From the NCBI GenBank assembly GCA_014239225.1, contig JAAZZI010000025.1, forward strand, positions 1-9,344: DNA of 9,344 bases, given 5' to 3'. How positions within the stretch are numbered: the stretch's first letter is position 1; each line of letters begins with the position of its first letter. Shown here one piece after another: positions 6,343 to 9,344 of the stretch. The stretch is from Gammaproteobacteria bacterium. GTDB lineage: Bacteria > Pseudomonadota > Gammaproteobacteria > Eutrophobiales > Eutrophobiaceae. Below the pieces are notes generated by a model. The model made no database searches, was not told the origin of the DNA, and worked only from the letters and a program-made list of their open reading frames with translations. Both the position numbers and the translations under genes were made by a program.

Positions 6343-7203
6343 TTATTTAATTTTTCTTAAACGTTCATTTGCAAGTCTGGATACAGTTGTATCAGGATAT
6401 TGTCGTATAACTTCTTTTAATATTTTTTTCGCATCCGCTATATTGCCAAGTTCAGCATAGCTGTATCCGATTTTTAATAATGCATGCGATATCTTTTGAC
6501 TATTCGGATAAGTATTTAGTAAAGCCTGATAATCGTTAATTGCAATTTCATAATTTTGCATTACATAATTAGCTTCGCCTATCCAATATTGAGCATTATT
6601 AGAAAAAGCACTATCAGGGTAATCTTTTAAGAAACTCTTAAATGCTAGTAGAGCTTGATCGTATTGAGATTCTTTTAGTAATTTAAAAGCACTTCGATAA
6701 TATTTTTCGGCTTCTTGTGGGTCTATTGGTTTTTCTTCACTAGTTGTCTCACCATTCTGGCCAATGTCACTAGTTGTCTCAATAACAAGAGATTGCTCAC
6801 TTACTGTATCATTCTCGTTTATTATTTCTTGATTAGCATTTGTATCTAATACCTGCAGATCATTAGAAGGGCTATCGCTAGTATTATTGCTTCCAGAAAG
6901 CTCTAATCGTCTATCTAGGTCTGTATAGAGGTCACGTTGTTTCTGTTTTAATTGATCAATGGTGTAGCCTTGCACTTCAATTTCACCACGTAGTGTGTTT
7001 ATTTCAGTTTTTAATGATTCTATGGATTCAAGCATTTCCAGTAATGCGCTATTGTTGAGTTGTTTTTCAACTTTTTCTAGTCGTTTGTCTATGTTATTTA
7101 TTCCTGGCTCATATACAGGCGTTAGACTTTCACTGGTATTTTCTTCATCAGCTAGAGTAATGCCAAAAAAAGCAAAACTAATCAAACAAATAAAAATGCG
7201 CAT
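6343..7203 (-). CDS. cpoB: Cell division coordinator CpoB (YbgF), Tol-Pal system
   Basis: A periplasmic protein that binds TolA and links PBP1B-dependent septal peptidoglycan synthesis with outer-membrane constriction. The 286-aa precursor has a signal peptide (1-18, cleavage after GITLA), a heptad-rich trimerising coiled coil (about 36-101, from NNIDKRLEKVEKQL to DLYTDLDRRLEL), a polar Ser/Asn/Glu-rich linker (102-162), and three TPR repeats (about 166-199, 203-236, 240-273) with characteristic YPDS, YPNS and YPDT turns. The linker contains a short in-phase duplication (ETTSD and ETTSE). An in-frame stop lies directly before the ATG, which fixes this as the earliest start; its ribosome site is weak. 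It is the standard third member after tolB and pal, 29 bp behind pal. Confidence 0.95.
   Translation of the reverse strand: MRIFICLISFAFFGITLADEENTSESLTPVYEPGINNIDKRLEKVEKQLNNSALLEMLESIESLKTEINTLRGEIEVQGYTIDQLKQKQRDLYTDLDRRLELSGSNNTSDSPSNDLQVLDTNANQEIINENDTVSEQSLVIETTSDIGQNGETTSEEKPIDPQEAEKYYRSAFKLLKESQYDQALLAFKSFLKDYPDSAFSNNAQYWIGEANYVMQNYEIAINDYQALLNTYPNSQKISHALLKIGYSYAELGNIADAKKILKEVIRQYPDTTVSRLANERLRKIK
6737..6781. repeat. Pair of 15-bp direct repeats in the cpoB linker
   Basis: TCACTAGTTGTCTCA occurs at 6737-6751 and again at 6767-6781, a 30-bp period equal to ten codons. Both copies encode the same Glu-Thr-Thr-Ser core in the flexible linker of CpoB. It looks like a small in-frame duplication in an unconstrained region, with no sign of a mobile element. 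Confidence 0.85.
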
Positions 7204-7232
7204 TCATATAAACCATTAAAGAATATTTTGAA

Positions 7233-7763
7233 TTAGTATAAAATTTCAACACGTCTATTTTGTTGCCAGGACATGTCGTCATGACCATCATTTGCTGGGC
7301 GTTCCTCGCCATAACTTACTAGTCTAATTTGATTTGAAGTGGCACCAAGTAATAGCATTTGTTGTTTAACAGCTTTTGCTCGACCTTCGCCTAGCGCAAG
7401 ATTATATTCACGAGAGCCGCGTTCATCAGCATGTCCTTCCAGAGTTATATAGGTATTTGGATTTTGTTGTAGATAGAGAGAGTGTGCTTCAATGGCAGAT
7501 CTATAATCCGAGCTTATTTGAGTACTGTCGTATTCAAAATAAATAATACGCACTGATAAAGGGCTCTGCGGGTCATCTAATTGACTAAACGTCGAACCAG
7601 AGTCGTCTTCAGCACCATATGTTTGTGCACTATCTTCATCCGAAGCAGTAGAATTAGCATTAAGATCGGTAACTTCAACAGGCTCTTCTTCTTTAATTTG
7701 ATCTTTGCTACAACCTAGCAGAAGGAAAGCTAAACCAATTACAAATAATATACGGATAGACAT
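7233..7763 (-). CDS. pal: Peptidoglycan-associated lipoprotein Pal
   Basis: An outer-membrane lipoprotein that binds peptidoglycan and TolB, tethering the outer membrane to the wall. The 176-aa precursor has a lipoprotein signal with lipobox LLLGC (acylated Cys18, followed by Ser, consistent with outer-membrane sorting). A strongly acidic, disordered linker (about 22-66) is followed by an OmpA-like domain (about 70-176). The domain shows YFEYDS (75-80), EGHADERGSREYNLALGEGR (109-128) with peptidoglycan-ligand residues Asp113 and Arg128 at the normal 15-residue spacing, SYGEERP (150-156) and NRRVEI (169-174). Gly127 replaces the first Arg of the common GERRA. AAGGAG (7775-7770) 6 nt before the ATG is the best ribosome site in this operon, fitting a highly expressed lipoprotein. 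It lies 86 bp after tolB. Confidence 0.97.
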   Translation of the reverse strand: MSIRILFVIGLAFLLLGCSKDQIKEEEPVEVTDLNANSTASDEDSAQTYGAEDDSGSTFSQLDDPQSPLSVRIIYFEYDSTQISSDYRSAIEAHSLYLQQNPNTYITLEGHADERGSREYNLALGEGRAKAVKQQMLLLGATSNQIRLVSYGEERPANDGHDDMSWQQNRRVEILY

Positions 7764-7797
7764 AATTTTCTCCTTATCAGCATTTTAATAGGCTGTT

Positions 7798-7826
7798 TTT
7801 ATATAGCATAACACCCATACATACAG
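7798..7826 (-). promoter_or_regulatory. Possible internal promoter ahead of pal
   Basis: The 86-bp tolB-pal gap is longer than most in this operon. On the minus strand it has TATAAA (7803-7798, one mismatch to the -10 consensus), with TGC (7808-7806) just upstream. The -35 candidate CTGTAT (7826-7821, 17-bp spacer) matches only 3 of 6. A separate promoter for pal would suit its need for more product than the other Tol proteins, but this is inference. Confidence 0.25.
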
Positions 7827-7849
7827 TACGTAGAGGTTTTTTGAAGTTT

Positions 7850-9145
7850 TTATTTTAAAAATGGTCCCCAAGCAGGTTCACGAACATCTCCTTGGTGCAA
7901 ACCAAGGCGTTGCTTTATGCGGCCGTCAACAGATATGGCGGCTAGTTGACCTCCACGTCTGCCAGTTGTCGCATAAATTACCATACTTCCATTTGGTGCA
8001 AAACTTGGTGATTCATCTAAAGGCCCATCAGTTAATATATTAATGTAACCGTTATTAAGGTCGAGTATAGCAATGTGATATGAGTTACCAGATGAATGTA
8101 CTAAAGTAATAGAATTACCACTAGGAGAGTATCTAGCACGTGCGTTATAGGTACCTTCGAAACTCAATCGTTTGGGCTTACCTTTGTTAATAGTTATTTC
8201 ATAGATCTGAGGGCTACCACTGCGGTTAGAAGTAAACGCTAATTTTTGACCATCAGGCGACCACGTTGGTTCTGTATCAATTCCATCATGATTAGTAATA
8301 CGTTTTAATGATTTTGTGATTAAATTTATGACGTATATTTCAGTGTTTCCATCTTTTGATAAAGTTACCGCCAGATGCGAACCATCAGGCGACCAGCTTG
8401 GTGAGCTATTAATCCCTTCAAATTCAGAAACACGAACTCGGGCACCAGTTGATATATCTTGGATAAAGACAGAAGAATTTTTTCCTTCAAAAGAGACGTA
8501 AGCAATTTTCTTTCCATCATAAGACCATGATGGCGACAGCAAAGGTTCTGGTGACTTGAGTAAAATTTTTGCATTATAACCATCAGCATCAGCTATATGG
8601 AGTGTGTGTATTTTTTTTGTTTTATTTTTTTTGACTGTAATATATGCAACTCGAGTATTAAATGCCCCTTCTATCCCAGTTAATTTTTCGAAGATAATAT
8701 CACTAACTTGATGAGCAACTCTCCGTAAAAGACCTGTTTTTACCGGAATACGAAAACCTGCGATTTGTTTTTTACGATAGATATCAACTAATCTAAAACT
8801 AACATCGTAGTTTCCAGAATCGGTAAGAACAAGATTCCCAATTACAATATTTTCCATACCGAGTTTTCGCCAATCATTAAAACTTATAGCATCAAATTGT
8901 GTTGGATTTTGTGGCAGATCTTCTGCGTCCATAACATTAAATCTTCCGCTACGCGCAAGGTCGTTGGTAATTATTTCAGCAATATCTATTGGTGCAACTT
9001 TACTTGGTTGTGACCAACCAAACATTGTGATTGCGATTGGAATAGGCTCTTCTATACCCTGGGTTATTTTTATGTCGAGTACGGCATGCGCCTGGAATGA
9101 TACAAATAAAAAATAAATTAAAAACGATTTTATAAAAATTCTCAT
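7850..9145 (-). CDS. tolB: Tol-Pal system beta-propeller protein TolB
   Basis: A periplasmic protein that binds Pal and, through its N-terminus, TolA, relaying inner-membrane energy from TolQRA to Pal. The 431-aa length is family-typical. It has a signal peptide (1-21, cleavage after FQAHA), an N-terminal alpha/beta domain (22 to about 160), and a six-bladed propeller with PD40 motifs: SPSWSYDGKKIAY (204-216), SPSWSPDGSHLAV (248-260), EPTWSPDGQKLAF (292-304), ARYSPSGNSITL (337-348), SPSFAPNGSMVIY (379-391) and the closing REPAWGPFL (422-430). Two propeller repeats share a 15-bp DNA identity (8249-8263 and 8381-8395) coding for the WSPDG turn. AAGGA (9163-9159) overlaps the tolA stop, 13 nt from the ATG, so tolB is tightly linked to tolA (16-bp gap) and probably translationally coupled. 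Confidence 0.97.
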   Translation of the reverse strand: MRIFIKSFLIYFLFVSFQAHAVLDIKITQGIEEPIPIAITMFGWSQPSKVAPIDIAEIITNDLARSGRFNVMDAEDLPQNPTQFDAISFNDWRKLGMENIVIGNLVLTDSGNYDVSFRLVDIYRKKQIAGFRIPVKTGLLRRVAHQVSDIIFEKLTGIEGAFNTRVAYITVKKNKTKKIHTLHIADADGYNAKILLKSPEPLLSPSWSYDGKKIAYVSFEGKNSSVFIQDISTGARVRVSEFEGINSSPSWSPDGSHLAVTLSKDGNTEIYVINLITKSLKRITNHDGIDTEPTWSPDGQKLAFTSNRSGSPQIYEITINKGKPKRLSFEGTYNARARYSPSGNSITLVHSSGNSYHIAILDLNNGYINILTDGPLDESPSFAPNGSMVIYATTGRRGGQLAAISVDGRIKQRLGLHQGDVREPAWGPFLK

Positions 9146-9161
9146 AATCTACATTATATCC

Positions 9162-9344
9162 TTATGGCTCAAAAGTTATTCGTATCGAACGCATTTTATT
9201 AAATAATTTACTTTCACTGGGTACAGGTAGTGGCGATGCTGAATGAACAGCTTTATCTGCTCTTTGATCAAATAATTCATTCCCACTTGATTCGACGATA
9301 TTTGATTCTAACACTGTTCCATCTTCGCTCATTCTAATTAGAAT
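9162..9344 (-). CDS. tolA: TolA C-terminal fragment (5' part outside window)
   Basis: The last 60 codons of TolA, in frame to the right edge and ending with TAA at 9164-9162. TolA is the inner-membrane-anchored protein that spans the periplasm and uses proton-motive force from TolQR. The visible part belongs to its C-terminal, TonB-like domain, which contacts TolB, CpoB and phage or colicin proteins. Recognisable features are the IRMSEDGTVLESNIVESSGN strand pair, the FD of the following helix, the hallmark ASPLPVPSE, and a terminal beta strand ending ITFEP. The helical middle and transmembrane anchor would lie beyond base 9344. Position directly before tolB with a 16-bp gap confirms the assignment. 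Confidence 0.93.
   Translation of the reverse strand: MLIRMSEDGTVLESNIVESSGNELFDQRADKAVHSASPLPVPSESKLFNKMRSIRITFEP

Noticed and set aside
6995..7219. Open frame of 74 codons on the plus strand, antisense to the start of cpoB
   Set aside because: Shadow of the coiled-coil coding region; the opposite frame has the signal peptide and heptads expected of CpoB.
8249..8395. Repeated 15-mer in tolB as a recombination or mobile repeat
   Set aside because: The two copies (8249-8263, 8381-8395) code for the same WSPDG turn in successive propeller blades, so protein repeat structure explains them.
8365..8589. Second minus-strand open frame inside tolB
   Set aside because: Shifted frame of the propeller repeats. 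The in-frame TolB motifs run through this region without interruption.

Overview
The window looks like chromosome of an AT-rich gammaproteobacterium, probably free-living or marine. The support is a conserved gene block (tolA-tolB-pal-cpoB-queE-queC, the order seen in Pseudomonas and many other gammaproteobacteria) and the MurNAc-recycling pair amgK-murU, which non-enteric Gram-negatives use. I see no integrase, transposase, phage gene, CRISPR array or RNA gene. Nearly all the content is core cell-envelope and tRNA-modification biology, and I found no credible new multi-gene system.

Layout from left to right. Bases 2-634 (minus) hold the N-terminal 211 codons of a YrbG-type sodium/calcium antiporter, cut by the left edge. 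A 139-bp divergent gap follows. Bases 774-2450 (plus) hold amgK and murU, joined with no gap. After a 217-bp AT-rich gap comes a large periplasmic lytic transglycosylase of MltF type (2668-4863, plus) with two solute-binding modules before its catalytic domain. It meets the next operon tail to tail with 15 bp between stop codons. From 9344 down to 4879 everything is on the minus strand: the tolA 3' end, tolB, pal, cpoB, queE and queC, probably one transcription unit with a possible weak internal promoter before pal.

How the genes may work together. MltF cleaves peptidoglycan glycan strands, giving anhydro-muropeptides. AmgK and MurU turn recovered MurNAc into UDP-MurNAc, bypassing the first fosfomycin-sensitive steps. 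Tol-Pal-CpoB maintains the outer membrane and coordinates it with septal peptidoglycan synthesis. QueE and QueC make preQ0, the precursor of queuosine in tRNA; their link to tol-pal is conserved synteny and not a known shared mechanism.

The most unusual sequence feature is a perfect 32-bp inverted repeat (1-32 against 545-576), both arms inside the antiporter gene, with the left arm running to the window edge. An assembly or amplification chimera at a contig end is the simplest explanation. A real invertible segment is formally possible.
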